Assembly: GCF_044872765.1 (NCBI RefSeq)
Contig: NZ_CP085253.1
Location: 2,232,001 to 2,296,000, forward strand
DNA from: Micrococcus sp023147585
GTDB lineage: Bacteria > Actinomycetota > Actinomycetes > Actinomycetales > Micrococcaceae
Length of the DNA stretch: 64,000 nucleotides
Direction of reading: 5' to 3'
The notes under the pieces are model-generated. The model worked only from the letters and a program-made list of their open reading frames with translations. It was not told where the DNA came from and did no database searches. Both the position numbers and the translations under genes were made by a program. Below are positions 53,768-62,185 of this stretch, in pieces (positions within the stretch are counted from its first letter, which is position 1; the number at the start of each line of letters is the position of its first letter).

Positions 53768-54322
53768 ATGCACGCGCACCCCTCTGACTCCTCGCCCGCG
53801 GGCGCCGACCCGGCGCCCGAGACGTCCCTCGACGCCGCCGCCGTCCACGACCGCGTGGTCCGCCGCCCGATCCGTCGCCTTCAGTTCCTGACGCTCGTGA
53901 CGGGGGTGCTCAGCGCCGCCGCCACGGCGGGCGTGCTCGCCCTCCAGTCGGTCTCGGGCTACGCCCGCGCGGTGCTCGAGGCGCGTGCGTGGGGTGCGGT
54001 GGCGGTGACGGACGCCGACGTCGCCTCCTTCCTCACCCCGCCGGGGCTGCTGCCGGCCGCCGTCGTGGGGATCCTGGCGGCCACCGCGCTCCTGATGTGG
54101 GGCGCGGCGCGCCTGATCGGCGCCACCCGCTGGGTCGGCACGGTGCTCGTGGGGATCGGCCTGCTCACCGCGGCCTTCTGGATGGTCGACGGCGGCCGCA
54201 TGGTCGCCGCCGGAGGGGCGGGGCCTCTCGTGCTCGCGTCGGTGGTGGCCATGCTCATCGCGTGCGCGGCGTGGCTGTTCATCACGCATCTGCGCTCCAC
54301 CCGCGACGCCTTCGACGGCTGA
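53768..54322 (+). CDS. Hypothetical membrane protein, four helices
   Basis: A 184-residue protein with a polar N-terminus of about 40 residues, then four hydrophobic helices (about 42-60, 90-110, 118-135 and 150-172). No family recognised. The ATG follows GGGGGAGGA at good spacing; a longer form from an ATG at 53660 lacks a ribosome site. The 187-base gap before it has no other feature I can see. A terminator at 54345-54384 follows. Confidence 0.65.
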   Translation: MHAHPSDSSPAGADPAPETSLDAAAVHDRVVRRPIRRLQFLTLVTGVLSAAATAGVLALQSVSGYARAVLEARAWGAVAVTDADVASFLTPPGLLPAAVVGILAATALLMWGAARLIGATRWVGTVLVGIGLLTAAFWMVDGGRMVAAGGAGPLVLASVVAMLIACAAWLFITHLRSTRDAFDG

Positions 54323-54344
54323 GCCGCGACCCCGTGGACGCAGA

Positions 54345-54384
54345 ACGGCGGCCCGTCTCCCCGCGTGGGAAGACGGGCCGCCGT
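54345..54384. terminator. Bidirectional terminator before sdhB
   Basis: A 14-base stem (54345-54358 with 54371-54384), extended by CCC/GGG pairs past a one-base bulge. It separates the convergent small membrane protein gene and the sdh operon. Confidence 0.85.
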
Positions 54385-54421
54385 CGTGGTCGCGAGGCCC
54401 GGGAGCCCGGGCCTGAGCGGA

Positions 54422-55234
54422 TCAGAAGGAGCGCGCCAGGATGGCGTTCTTGACCTCGGCGATCGCCTGGGTCACCTGGATGCCGCGCGGGCACGCGTCG
54501 GTGCAGTTGAAGGTCGTGCGGCAGCGCCACACGCCCTCCTTGTCGTTGAGGATCTCCAGGCGCATGTCGCCGGCGTCGTCGCGCGAGTCGAAGATGAACC
54601 GGTGCGCGTTCACGATGGCGGCCGGGCCGAAGTACTGGCCGTCCGTCCAGAACACGGGGCAGGACGAGGTGCACGCGGCGCACAGGATGCACTTGGTGGT
54701 GTCGTCGTAGATCGCCCGGTCGGCCTGGGACTGGTAGCGCTCCTGGGTGGGCTCGTGGCCCTTGGCCACGAGGAACGGCATGACCTCGCGGTAGGACTGG
54801 AAGAACGGCTCCATGTCCACGATCAGGTCTTTCTCCACCGGCAGGCCCTTGATGGGCTCCACCAGGATGGGCTTGGACAGGTCGAGGTCCTTCAGCAGGG
54901 TCTTGCAGGCCAGGCGGTTGCGGCCGTTGATGCGCATGGCATCGGAGCCGCACACGCCGTGGGCGCAGGAGCGACGGAAGGACAGCGTGCCGTCCAGGTC
55001 CCACTTCACCTTGTGCAGGGCGTCCAGCACGCGGTCGGTGCCGTACATGGTCAGGCGCCACTCGTCCCAGTAGGACTCCTCGGAGGTGTCCGGCAGGAAG
55101 CGGCGGACCTTCAGGACGATGTCGAACGACTCGATCTCGCCGACGCCGCCCGAGGTCTTCTGCTCGGTCGGCTCGGCGACCTCGACGGTCTGCTCGGCCA
55201 CGGGGGTCTCGGTCTCGTGTGCTGCGTGGCTCAT
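54422..55234 (-). CDS. sdhB: Succinate dehydrogenase iron-sulfur subunit
   Basis: Electron-transfer subunit of complex II, 270 residues. The 2Fe-2S ligands are Cys90, Cys95, Asp98 and Cys110 (SCAHGVCGSDAM). The 4Fe-4S and 3Fe-4S ligands lie in CILCAACTSSCPV and CRTTFNCTDACPRGI. An N-terminal extension of about 30 acidic residues exceeds the usual length. It is the last gene of sdhCDAB; its ATG overlaps the sdhA stop by one base. Confidence 0.96.
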   Translation of the reverse strand: MSHAAHETETPVAEQTVEVAEPTEQKTSGGVGEIESFDIVLKVRRFLPDTSEESYWDEWRLTMYGTDRVLDALHKVKWDLDGTLSFRRSCAHGVCGSDAMRINGRNRLACKTLLKDLDLSKPILVEPIKGLPVEKDLIVDMEPFFQSYREVMPFLVAKGHEPTQERYQSQADRAIYDDTTKCILCAACTSSCPVFWTDGQYFGPAAIVNAHRFIFDSRDDAGDMRLEILNDKEGVWRCRTTFNCTDACPRGIQVTQAIAEVKNAILARSF

Positions 55235-57021
55235 CAGTACTTACGCTCCATCGGCTGGTAACGGGTCACGACGACGGGCTTCGTCTCGAAGCGGATGCCC
55301 TTGACGCCCTCCATCTCCGCGGTTTCGTCACGGTAGATCATGGTGTGCGCCATGAAGTTGGCGTCGTCGCGGTCGGGGTAGTCCTCGCGGTAGTGGCCGC
55401 CGCGGGACTCCTTGCGGCCCAGGGCCGCGAGGGTCATGGCCTCGGCGATGTCGAGCAGGTAGCCGAGCTCCATGCCCTCGAGCAGGTCGAGGTTGAAGCG
55501 CTGGCCCTTGTCCTGCACCGACACGTTCTCGTAGCGGCCGCGCAGCTCCTCGATCTTGGCCAGGGCGCGGCGGATGGAGTCCTCGTCGCGGAACACCTGC
55601 ATGTCCGCGTCCATGGACTCCTGCAGCTCGGCGCGGATGTCCGCGACGCGCTCGCTGCCCGTGGCCGAGCGCAGGCTCTCGATGTGCTGGCGGGTCGGCG
55701 CCTCGCCGTTCTCCGGGAGCTCCACCCAGTCGGCGGTCGCCGCGTACTCGGCGGCGAAGATGCCGGCACGGCGGCCGAAGACGTTGATGTCCAGCAGCGA
55801 GTTGGTGCCCAGGCGGTTGGAGCCGTGCACGGACACGCAGGCCACCTCGCCGGCGGCGTACAGGCCCGGCACCACGGTGTCGTTGTCCTGCAGCACCTCG
55901 GCCTTGATGTTCGTGGGCATGCCGCCCATGAAGTAGTGGCACGTGGGGAACACCGGCACCGGCTCCGTGTAGGGCTCGACGCCCAGGTAGGTGCGGGCGA
56001 ACTCGGTGATGTCCGGGAGCTTCTCGTCGATGTGAGCGGGCTCCAGGTGCGTCAGGTCGAGCAGCACGTAGTCCTTGTTCGGACCGGCGCCGCGGCCCTG
56101 GCGGACCTCCTCGGCCATGGAGCGCGCCACGATGTCGCGCGGCGCGAGGTCCTTGATGGTGGGGGCGTAGCGCTCCATGAAGCGCTCGCCGTCCGCGTTG
56201 CGCAGGATGCCGCCCTCGCCGCGGGCCGCCTCCGAGAGGAGGATGCCCAGGCCGGCCAGGCCGGTCGGGTGGAACTGCACGAACTCCATGTCCTCCAGCG
56301 GCAGGCCGGAGCGGTACGCGATGGCCATGCCGTCGCCCGTGAGGGTGTGGGCGTTGGAGGTGGTCTTGTACACCTTGCCGGCGCCGCCGGTGGCGAACAC
56401 CACGGACTTGGCCTGGAAGGTGTGCAGCTCGCCGGTGGCCAGCTCGTAGGCCACGACGCCGGCCACGCGCTTCTGCGTGAACGGGGTGCCGTCGGCGCGG
56501 GTCGCGTCCTCGTCCACCATGAGCAGGTCGAGCACGTAGAACTCGTTGTAGAACTCCACGTTGTGCTTGACGCAGTTCTGGTAGAGCGTCTGGAGGATCA
56601 TGTGGCCGGTGCGGTCCGCGGCGTAGCACGCGCGGCGCACGGGCGCCTTGCCGTGGTCACGGGTGTGGCCGCCGAAGCGGCGCTGGTCGATCTTGCCCTC
56701 GGGGGTGCGGTTGAAGGGCAGGCCCATCTTCTCCAGGTCGAGCACCGCGTCGATGGCCTCCTTGGCCATGACCTCGGCGGCGTCCTGGTCCACCAGGTAG
56801 TCGCCGCCCTTCACGGTGTCGAACGTGTGCCACTCCCAGTTGTCCTCCTCGACGTTGGCGAGGGCCGCGCACATGCCGCCCTGGGCCGCGCCGGTGTGGG
56901 AGCGGGTGGGGTAGATCTTGGTGAGGACGGCCGTGCGGGCGCGCTGGCCGGACTCGATCGCGGCACGCATTCCCGCGCCGCCTGCGCCGACGATCACCAC
57001 GTCGTACTTGTGTACCTGCAT
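55234..57021 (-). CDS. sdhA: Succinate dehydrogenase flavoprotein subunit
   Basis: Catalytic FAD subunit that oxidises succinate to fumarate; 595 residues. The FAD dinucleotide motif is VVIVGAGGAGMRAAIESG near residue 10. The covalent FAD histidine is in RSHTGAAQGGM. Further marks are the flavin/substrate region GMEFVQFHPTG-like DMEFVQFHPTGLAG and the catalytic Arg region near GGEGGILRN. The ATG start follows GAGAGAGAAACC. It lies 84 bases after sdhD and overlaps sdhB by one base. Confidence 0.97.
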   Translation of the reverse strand: MQVHKYDVVIVGAGGAGMRAAIESGQRARTAVLTKIYPTRSHTGAAQGGMCAALANVEEDNWEWHTFDTVKGGDYLVDQDAAEVMAKEAIDAVLDLEKMGLPFNRTPEGKIDQRRFGGHTRDHGKAPVRRACYAADRTGHMILQTLYQNCVKHNVEFYNEFYVLDLLMVDEDATRADGTPFTQKRVAGVVAYELATGELHTFQAKSVVFATGGAGKVYKTTSNAHTLTGDGMAIAYRSGLPLEDMEFVQFHPTGLAGLGILLSEAARGEGGILRNADGERFMERYAPTIKDLAPRDIVARSMAEEVRQGRGAGPNKDYVLLDLTHLEPAHIDEKLPDITEFARTYLGVEPYTEPVPVFPTCHYFMGGMPTNIKAEVLQDNDTVVPGLYAAGEVACVSVHGSNRLGTNSLLDINVFGRRAGIFAAEYAATADWVELPENGEAPTRQHIESLRSATGSERVADIRAELQESMDADMQVFRDEDSIRRALAKIEELRGRYENVSVQDKGQRFNLDLLEGMELGYLLDIAEAMTLAALGRKESRGGHYREDYPDRDDANFMAHTMIYRDETAEMEGVKGIRFETKPVVVTRYQPMERKY

Positions 57022-57105
57022 TCAGGTTTCTCTCTCTCGGTGTCTTGCGGGCGCGGTGGCCGGGGGGTCACGCCGCGCGAGCGGGGGAGGCGGATCCGGT
57101 GGGGA

Positions 57106-57585
57106 TCAGCGGCAGATGGCGGGGGAGCGCTCCATGAGAGCGCCGGAGGCGTCCACCATGCAGGCGTCGAACGTGAAGATCACGAGGGTGCCCAGGATGA
57201 TGATCGCGGCGGTGGCGCTGTACAGGATCATCGACAGCCAGAAGCGGACGCGGTCGCGCTCGGCGTAGTCGTTGATGATGGTGCGCATGCCGTTGGCGCC
57301 GTGCAGCATGGCCAGCCACAGGAGGGCCAGGTCCCAGAACTGCCACAGCGGGTGCGCCCACTTGCCGGCCACGAAGCCGAAGTCGATCCCGGAGATGCCG
57401 TCTCCCACCATGAGGTTGGTGAAGAGGTGCGTGAAGAGCAGGACCACGAGGATCACGCCGGACACGCGCATGAAGAGCCACGCGAGCATCTCGAAGTTGC
57501 CCTTGCCGCCCTTGGAGCGGGTGTACTTGGGGTCCAGCTTGCCCGAGCGGGGGGCCGCGAGGGGGGTCTCAGCGGTGGTGCTCAT
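57106..57585 (-). CDS. sdhD: Succinate dehydrogenase membrane anchor subunit D
   Basis: A 159-residue anchor with three helices (about 33-55, 75-97 and 113-138) that helps bind haem and quinone. The motif LAMLHGANGMRTIINDYAE carries the conserved histidine of the anchor family. The ATG lies two bases after the sdhC stop. The final about 20 residues (DACMVDASGALMERSPAICR) are a tail beyond the usual end. Confidence 0.93.
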   Translation of the reverse strand: MSTTAETPLAAPRSGKLDPKYTRSKGGKGNFEMLAWLFMRVSGVILVVLLFTHLFTNLMVGDGISGIDFGFVAGKWAHPLWQFWDLALLWLAMLHGANGMRTIINDYAERDRVRFWLSMILYSATAAIIILGTLVIFTFDACMVDASGALMERSPAICR

Positions 57586-57587
57586 GA

Positions 57588-57992
57588 TCAGTGACCTCCC
57601 AGAGCCAGGCCGAAGTGGCGGATGCAGAAGCCGAGGACCAGGACGGCCCAGACGGCCAGGACGATCCACAGCAGGGTCTTGTGGTGGCGCGTGCCGCCCT
57701 TCCAGAAGTCCACGGCGATGATGCGCAGGCCGTTGAGGGCGTGGAAGAGGATCGCGGCCACGAGGCCGGCCTCGCCGAGTGCGAAGTACCAGGTCTTGTA
57801 TGCGCCGATGACGACGTCGTATGCCTCGGGGGAGACCCGGACCATGGACGTGTCCAGGACGTGGACGAGCAGGTAGAAGAAGATGACGACGCCGGTGACG
57901 CGGTGGCCCACCCAGGACCACATGCCGCCGTGGCCCCGATACAGGGTTCCGCGGCCGCTCTGAGCCGGGGCCTGCGCAGTGGCGCTAGACAC
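57588..57992 (-). CDS. sdhC: Succinate dehydrogenase cytochrome b556 subunit
   Basis: First gene of the operon, 134 residues, three helices. The signature WSWVGHRVTGVVIFFYLLVH lies near residues 29-48, and the haem ligand region near FHALNGLRIIAVDFW. I chose the GTG at 57992 because GGAGG lies 8 bases upstream; no ATG is available. The -10 TACCCT at 58082-58087 gives a leader of about 80 bases. Confidence 0.93.
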   Translation of the reverse strand: MSSATAQAPAQSGRGTLYRGHGGMWSWVGHRVTGVVIFFYLLVHVLDTSMVRVSPEAYDVVIGAYKTWYFALGEAGLVAAILFHALNGLRIIAVDFWKGGTRHHKTLLWIVLAVWAVLVLGFCIRHFGLALGGH

Positions 57993-58081
57993 GGTTGATA
58001 CCTCCAGGGGGAATGCACGATCCCTGGCCTGGGCAGGGTTCTGCCGGGGCGCGGGACGTGTGCGAGTGGATTCCTCCGACC

Positions 58082-58087
58082 AGGGTA
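58082..58087 (-). promoter_or_regulatory. -10 hexamer (TACCCT) of the sdhCDAB operon
   Basis: TACCCT on the minus strand, about 90 bases before sdhC. The region up to the divergent guanylyltransferase gene (58248) is GC-rich with no other clear signal. Confidence 0.45.
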
Positions 58088-58247
58088 GACCCTCGGGGGC
58101 CCGCCGCGCGTGCGGGCGCCGCCACTGTGACGCGTCCCGTCGGGCCCGCGGAGCCCGCCCCGGCGGCGCACCCCGCGGGCGCACCCGGCGCCGCCGCGCC
58201 CGCGGGGCCGATTGGTGCCCCCTGGGGCGGTTTCGTACCCTGAGCCG

Positions 58248-59396
58248 GTGAGCACCGACCGAAACCCCGCCGCCGCGCCCTCGGACGCCGAGGCCCCCGC
58301 CCTGGCCCGCTTCCACGCCGTGATCCCCGCGGGAGGCGTGGGCACCCGCCTGTGGCCCCTCTCGCGGGCAGCGGCGCCGAAGTTCCTCCACGACCTCACC
58401 GGCTCGGGCCAGACCCTGATCCGCGCCACGTGGGACCGCCTCGCGCCGCTGGCCGCCGGGATGATGGTGGTGACCGGAGAGGCGCACCAGGACGCCGTGT
58501 GCCACCAGCTCCCGGCCCTGCAGGACGGAGACCTGGTGCTCGAGCCCTCGCCCAAGGACTCCGCCGCCGCGATCGGGCTTGCCGCGGCCATCCTCTCCCT
58601 GCGCGATCCGGACACGATCATGGGCTCCTTCGCCGCGGACCAGGTGATCGGCCCCGTGGAGGTGTTCCAGGACGCCGTGCGCCAGGCCGTGGCCACCGCC
58701 GCCACGGGGCGGATCGTCACCATCGGCATCACCCCCTCGCACGCCGCCACCGGCTTCGGCTACATCCGCCAGGGGCGCGCGCTGAAGGTGCCCGGCGCCC
58801 CGGACGCGCACGACGTCGCGGCCTTCGTGGAGAAGCCGGACCAGAAGGTGGCGGAGCGCTACGTGAAGTCCGGCCGCTACCTGTGGAACGCGGGCATGTT
58901 CGTGGCCCCGGTCGGCCTCATGCTCGAGCACCTCGCGGCGAACGAGCCGGAGCTGCACGCGGGACTCATGGAGATCGCCCACGCGTGGGCGACGGACCGG
59001 CGTGACGAGGTCATGCAGCGGGTGTGGCCCACGCTCAAGAAGACCGCGATCGACTACGCGGTGGCCGAGCCTGCCGCCACGGCCGGTGACGTGGCCGTCA
59101 TCCCCGGCACCTTCACGTGGGACGACGTGGGCGACTTCGCCGCGATCGCCCGCCTGAACCCGGTGAAGGACGCCTCCGGCATCACCGTCATCGGGGACAC
59201 CCCCCGGGTGTACTCGGACGACGCGTCCGGCGTGGTGGTCACGGACACGAAGCGCGTGATCGCGCTCATCGGCATCGAGGACGTCGTGATCGTGGACACC
59301 GAGGACGCCCTCCTGGTGACCACCACGGCCCACGCGCAGGACGTGAAGAAGGCCGTGGAGTCGCTCAAGGCCACCGGCGCCGACGACGTCCTCTGA
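58248..59396 (+). CDS. manC: Mannose-1-phosphate guanylyltransferase
   Basis: Makes GDP-mannose from GTP and mannose-1-phosphate; 382 residues. The nucleotidyltransferase motif is PAGGVGTRLWPLSR, with the catalytic lysine in APKFL just after. Type-II marks FVEKPD and NAGMF follow; the C-terminal part ends without the isomerase (cupin) domain, so it is the single-function form. The GTG lies 6 bases after TACCCT (58236-58241), a leaderless layout. The product would feed the MgtA-like transferase and cell-surface lipomannan. Confidence 0.92.
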   Translation: MSTDRNPAAAPSDAEAPALARFHAVIPAGGVGTRLWPLSRAAAPKFLHDLTGSGQTLIRATWDRLAPLAAGMMVVTGEAHQDAVCHQLPALQDGDLVLEPSPKDSAAAIGLAAAILSLRDPDTIMGSFAADQVIGPVEVFQDAVRQAVATAATGRIVTIGITPSHAATGFGYIRQGRALKVPGAPDAHDVAAFVEKPDQKVAERYVKSGRYLWNAGMFVAPVGLMLEHLAANEPELHAGLMEIAHAWATDRRDEVMQRVWPTLKKTAIDYAVAEPAATAGDVAVIPGTFTWDDVGDFAAIARLNPVKDASGITVIGDTPRVYSDDASGVVVTDTKRVIALIGIEDVVIVDTEDALLVTTTAHAQDVKKAVESLKATGADDVL

Positions 59397-59480
59397 CGGC
59401 GGGCCCTGACGCGGGGCCCGGGGACGCCGGCGGTCACCGGGCGGGGACGTCCGCCCGCGCTGCGGGTAGGGTCCTGCCCC

Positions 59481-60740
59481 ATGAGCACCTCCGACTCCGT
59501 CCTCCGCGACGCCCGCGCGCCCGCGGCCGTGCCGTCCGTGGCCGCGGTCGTCCGTGACCTCGAGGACGTGGCGGTGGCCGTGCGCCGCGAGCTGCACCGC
59601 CACCCCGAGCTCTCCTTCGAGGAGTACCGCACCACGGACCTGATCATGGAGACGCTCGCGGACTACGGACTGAACCCCGTGCGCCTCGAGGGGACGGGCC
59701 TCTACGTGGACGTCGGCGAGGGGCCGATCGTGCTGGCGCTGCGCGCGGACATCGACGCGCTGCCGGTGGAGGAGGAGACGGGGCTGCCCTACGTCTCGGT
59801 CAAGGACGGGGTGGCCCACGCGTGCGGCCACGACGTGCACACCGCCGTCATGCTCGGCACGGCCCTGTCCCTCGCCCGCATCCTGCGCGGCTCCACGCCC
59901 GACCCGCGGCTGCGCGCCGCCGCCGAGCGGGTGCGGGGCCGGGTGCGCATCATCTTCCAGCCCGCCGAGGAGCGCCTGCCCGGCGGCTCGCTCTCCGTGA
60001 TCCGCCAGGGCGTGCTCGAGGGCGTGCCGCGCATCCTCGCGGCCCACTGCGACCCTCACGTCGACGTCGGCACGATCGGCACGCGCATTGGCGCCATCAC
60101 CTCGGCCGCGGACACCATCCGCATCACGCTCACCGGACGCGGCGGCCACACCTCCCGCCCGCACCTGACCGAGGACATGGTGTTCGCGCTCTCGCAGATC
60201 GCGATCAACGTGCCCGCCGTGCTCTCGCGCCGCATCGACGTGCGCTCCGCCGTCTCCGTGGTGTGGGGCCAGATCGCCGCCGGCAGCGCGCCGAACGCGA
60301 TCGACAACACCGGCTACCTCGCGGGCACCATGCGCTGCCTCGACGCGGACGTGTGGGAGGAGGCGGGTGAGCTCCTCGACGAGGTGGTCACGCAGGTGGC
60401 CGCCCCCTACGGCGTGGACGTGGGCCTCGAGCACATCCGCGGCGTGCCGCCCGTGCACAACGCGGAGGCGGAGACGGCCCTGATCGAGCACGCGGCGCGC
60501 CGCGAGCTCGGCCCCCGTGCCATCCAGCTCACCCCGCAGTCCATGGGCGGCGAGGACTTCGCGTGGATGACGCAGACGGTGCCCGGCTCCATGCTGCGCC
60601 TGGGCACCCGCACCCCGGGCGGCATCACGTACGACCTGCACCGCGGCGACTACGTCCCGGATGAGCGGGCCATCGGCGTGGGCATGCGGGTCTTCGCGGC
60701 GGCCGCGCTCGAGGCGCTGACCGGGGGGGAGACCCTCTGA
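59481..60740 (+). CDS. M20-family metal-dependent amidohydrolase
   Basis: A 419-residue peptidase-like hydrolase of the M20D group (hippurate hydrolase/IAA-amino-acid hydrolase type). Metal ligands are seen in ACGHDVHTA and FQPAEERLPGG, then AAHCDPH and the C-terminal SMGGEDFAW. It probably releases an acyl group from an N-acyl amino acid or peptide. The ATG lies 8 bases after TAGGGT (59467-59472), without a ribosome site. It stands between manC and the nucleoside importer genes and need not be linked to either. Confidence 0.87.
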   Translation: MSTSDSVLRDARAPAAVPSVAAVVRDLEDVAVAVRRELHRHPELSFEEYRTTDLIMETLADYGLNPVRLEGTGLYVDVGEGPIVLALRADIDALPVEEETGLPYVSVKDGVAHACGHDVHTAVMLGTALSLARILRGSTPDPRLRAAAERVRGRVRIIFQPAEERLPGGSLSVIRQGVLEGVPRILAAHCDPHVDVGTIGTRIGAITSAADTIRITLTGRGGHTSRPHLTEDMVFALSQIAINVPAVLSRRIDVRSAVSVVWGQIAAGSAPNAIDNTGYLAGTMRCLDADVWEEAGELLDEVVTQVAAPYGVDVGLEHIRGVPPVHNAEAETALIEHAARRELGPRAIQLTPQSMGGEDFAWMTQTVPGSMLRLGTRTPGGITYDLHRGDYVPDERAIGVGMRVFAAAALEALTGGETL

Positions 60741-60797
60741 CCTGGACCCCGCCCGAGGGTCCGGGGCACGGCGTGCGGACACGGAGAGAACATTGGG

Positions 60798-60803
60798 TAA
60801 ACT
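60798..60803 (+). promoter_or_regulatory. -10 hexamer (TAAACT) of the nucleoside importer operon
   Basis: TAAACT gives a leader of about 110 bases before the lipoprotein ATG at 60922. A purine riboswitch core was looked for and not recognised. Confidence 0.5.
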
Positions 60804-60921
60804 CACGCGCATCGAGCACGCGGGCGCTCGCCGTGCCCCGCACCGGCCCGTCCGCCGCCGCCGTCGCAGGCCTCCCCGGAGGTCCGCTCTCATCGCATCG
60901 CGCCTTCCGAAAGAGGACCCC

Positions 60922-62064
60922 ATGGGCATCGTCTCCGCCTCGTCCGACCGCCGCCGTCTCCTGATCCCCGCCGCCGTGCTCGGCTCCAGCCTCCTGCTGG
61001 CCGGCTGCGGCGCCCCGCCGGAGGAGTCCTCCTCCTCCGCCGCCGGCTCGACCGGTGCCTCCGCCGAGGCCGCCGCCGGCTCGGACAACAAGGACTACAA
61101 GGCCTGCATCGTCTCGGACGAGGGCGGCTTCGACGACCGCTCCTTCAACCAGTCCTCCTACGAGGGCCTCAAGGCTGCCGAGGACCAGTACGGCATCGAG
61201 ATCGCCGAGGCCGAGTCCAACGACGCGAGCCAGTTCAGCCCCAACCTGACCTCCATGGTCAACCAGGACTGCGACGCCGTCTTCGGTGTGGGCTTCATGC
61301 TGGGCAAGGCCATCCTGCCCGTGGCCGAGCAGAACCCCGACGCGCACTTCTACGGCGTGGACGTGACCGACGGCGACTTCACGGACAACGTGCAGAAGCT
61401 GACCTACGACACGGCGCAGGCCGCCTTCCTGGCCGGCTACCTCGCGGCCGCCACCACCGAGACCGGCACCGTGGCCACCTACGGCGGCGTGGAGCTGCCC
61501 ACCGTGACCATCTTCATGGACGGCTTCGCCCGCGGCGTGGAGCACTACAACGAGGCCAAGGGCGAGGACGTGAAGGTCCTCGGCTGGAACCCCGATGCCA
61601 AGACCGGTTCCTTCATCGGCAACTTCTCCAACCAGGACGCCGGCAAGACCAACACGGCCAACTTCATCAACGAGGGCGCGGACATCGTCATGCCGGTGGC
61701 CGGCCCCGTGGGCCTGGGCACCCTGGACGCCGTGACCGAGGCCAACGACGGCGGCAAGGACGTCAAGGTGATCTGGGTGGACTCGGACGGCTACGAGTCC
61801 ACCGAGGACGGCGAGGTCATCCTCTCCTCCGTGGTGAAGAACATGGGCCAGTCCGTCACCGACGTGATCGGTCAGGACCTCAAGGGCGAGTTCTCCTCGG
61901 ACCCGTACGTGGGCACCCTGGAGAACGGGGGCGTCGAGCTGGCCCCGTTCCACGACTTCGAGGAGTCCGTCCCCCAGGAGCTCAAGGACGAGCTGAAGGC
62001 GCTCCAGGAGCAGATCGTCTCGGGCGAGCTGAAGGTCGGCTCGGAGTACTCCCCGGCGTCCTGA
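60922..62064 (+). CDS. BMP-family nucleoside-binding lipoprotein
   Basis: Substrate-binding protein of an ABC nucleoside importer, 380 residues. Signal peptide with an arginine pair (DRRRLLIP) and lipobox LLAGC; Cys29 is the lipid anchor. The mature part starts with a Ser/Ala-rich linker, then CIVSDEGGFDDRSFNQSSYEG, typical of BmpA/Med proteins, and later NDGGKDVKVIWVDSDGYE. ATG follows AAGAGGA. A hairpin at 62083-62119 separates it from the ATPase gene and would raise its expression relative to the rest, a usual arrangement. Confidence 0.92.
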   Translation: MGIVSASSDRRRLLIPAAVLGSSLLLAGCGAPPEESSSSAAGSTGASAEAAAGSDNKDYKACIVSDEGGFDDRSFNQSSYEGLKAAEDQYGIEIAEAESNDASQFSPNLTSMVNQDCDAVFGVGFMLGKAILPVAEQNPDAHFYGVDVTDGDFTDNVQKLTYDTAQAAFLAGYLAAATTETGTVATYGGVELPTVTIFMDGFARGVEHYNEAKGEDVKVLGWNPDAKTGSFIGNFSNQDAGKTNTANFINEGADIVMPVAGPVGLGTLDAVTEANDGGKDVKVIWVDSDGYESTEDGEVILSSVVKNMGQSVTDVIGQDLKGEFSSDPYVGTLENGGVELAPFHDFEESVPQELKDELKALQEQIVSGELKVGSEYSPAS

Positions 62065-62082
62065 CCGGCAGCCGCACCGGCC

Positions 62083-62119
62083 GCGGGGCCGGCCCGGACC
62101 CGTTCCGGGCCGGCCCCGC
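62083..62119 (+). terminator. Intra-operon hairpin after the BMP lipoprotein gene
   Basis: A 15-base stem (62083-62097 with 62105-62119), closed by one A-T pair and a 5-base loop. It probably acts as a partial terminator or 3'-end stabiliser within the operon. Confidence 0.8.
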
Positions 62120-62185
62120 GCCGTGCGGGGCCCGTCCCCGGGCACTGACCAGCACGAGTGAGACCAGAATGACGGAAGGCCACCG

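Noticed and set aside
60804..60921. Possible purine riboswitch in the nucleoside importer leader
   Set aside because: The conserved loop and junction bases of purine aptamers are not recognisable, and the GC content makes chance hairpins common.
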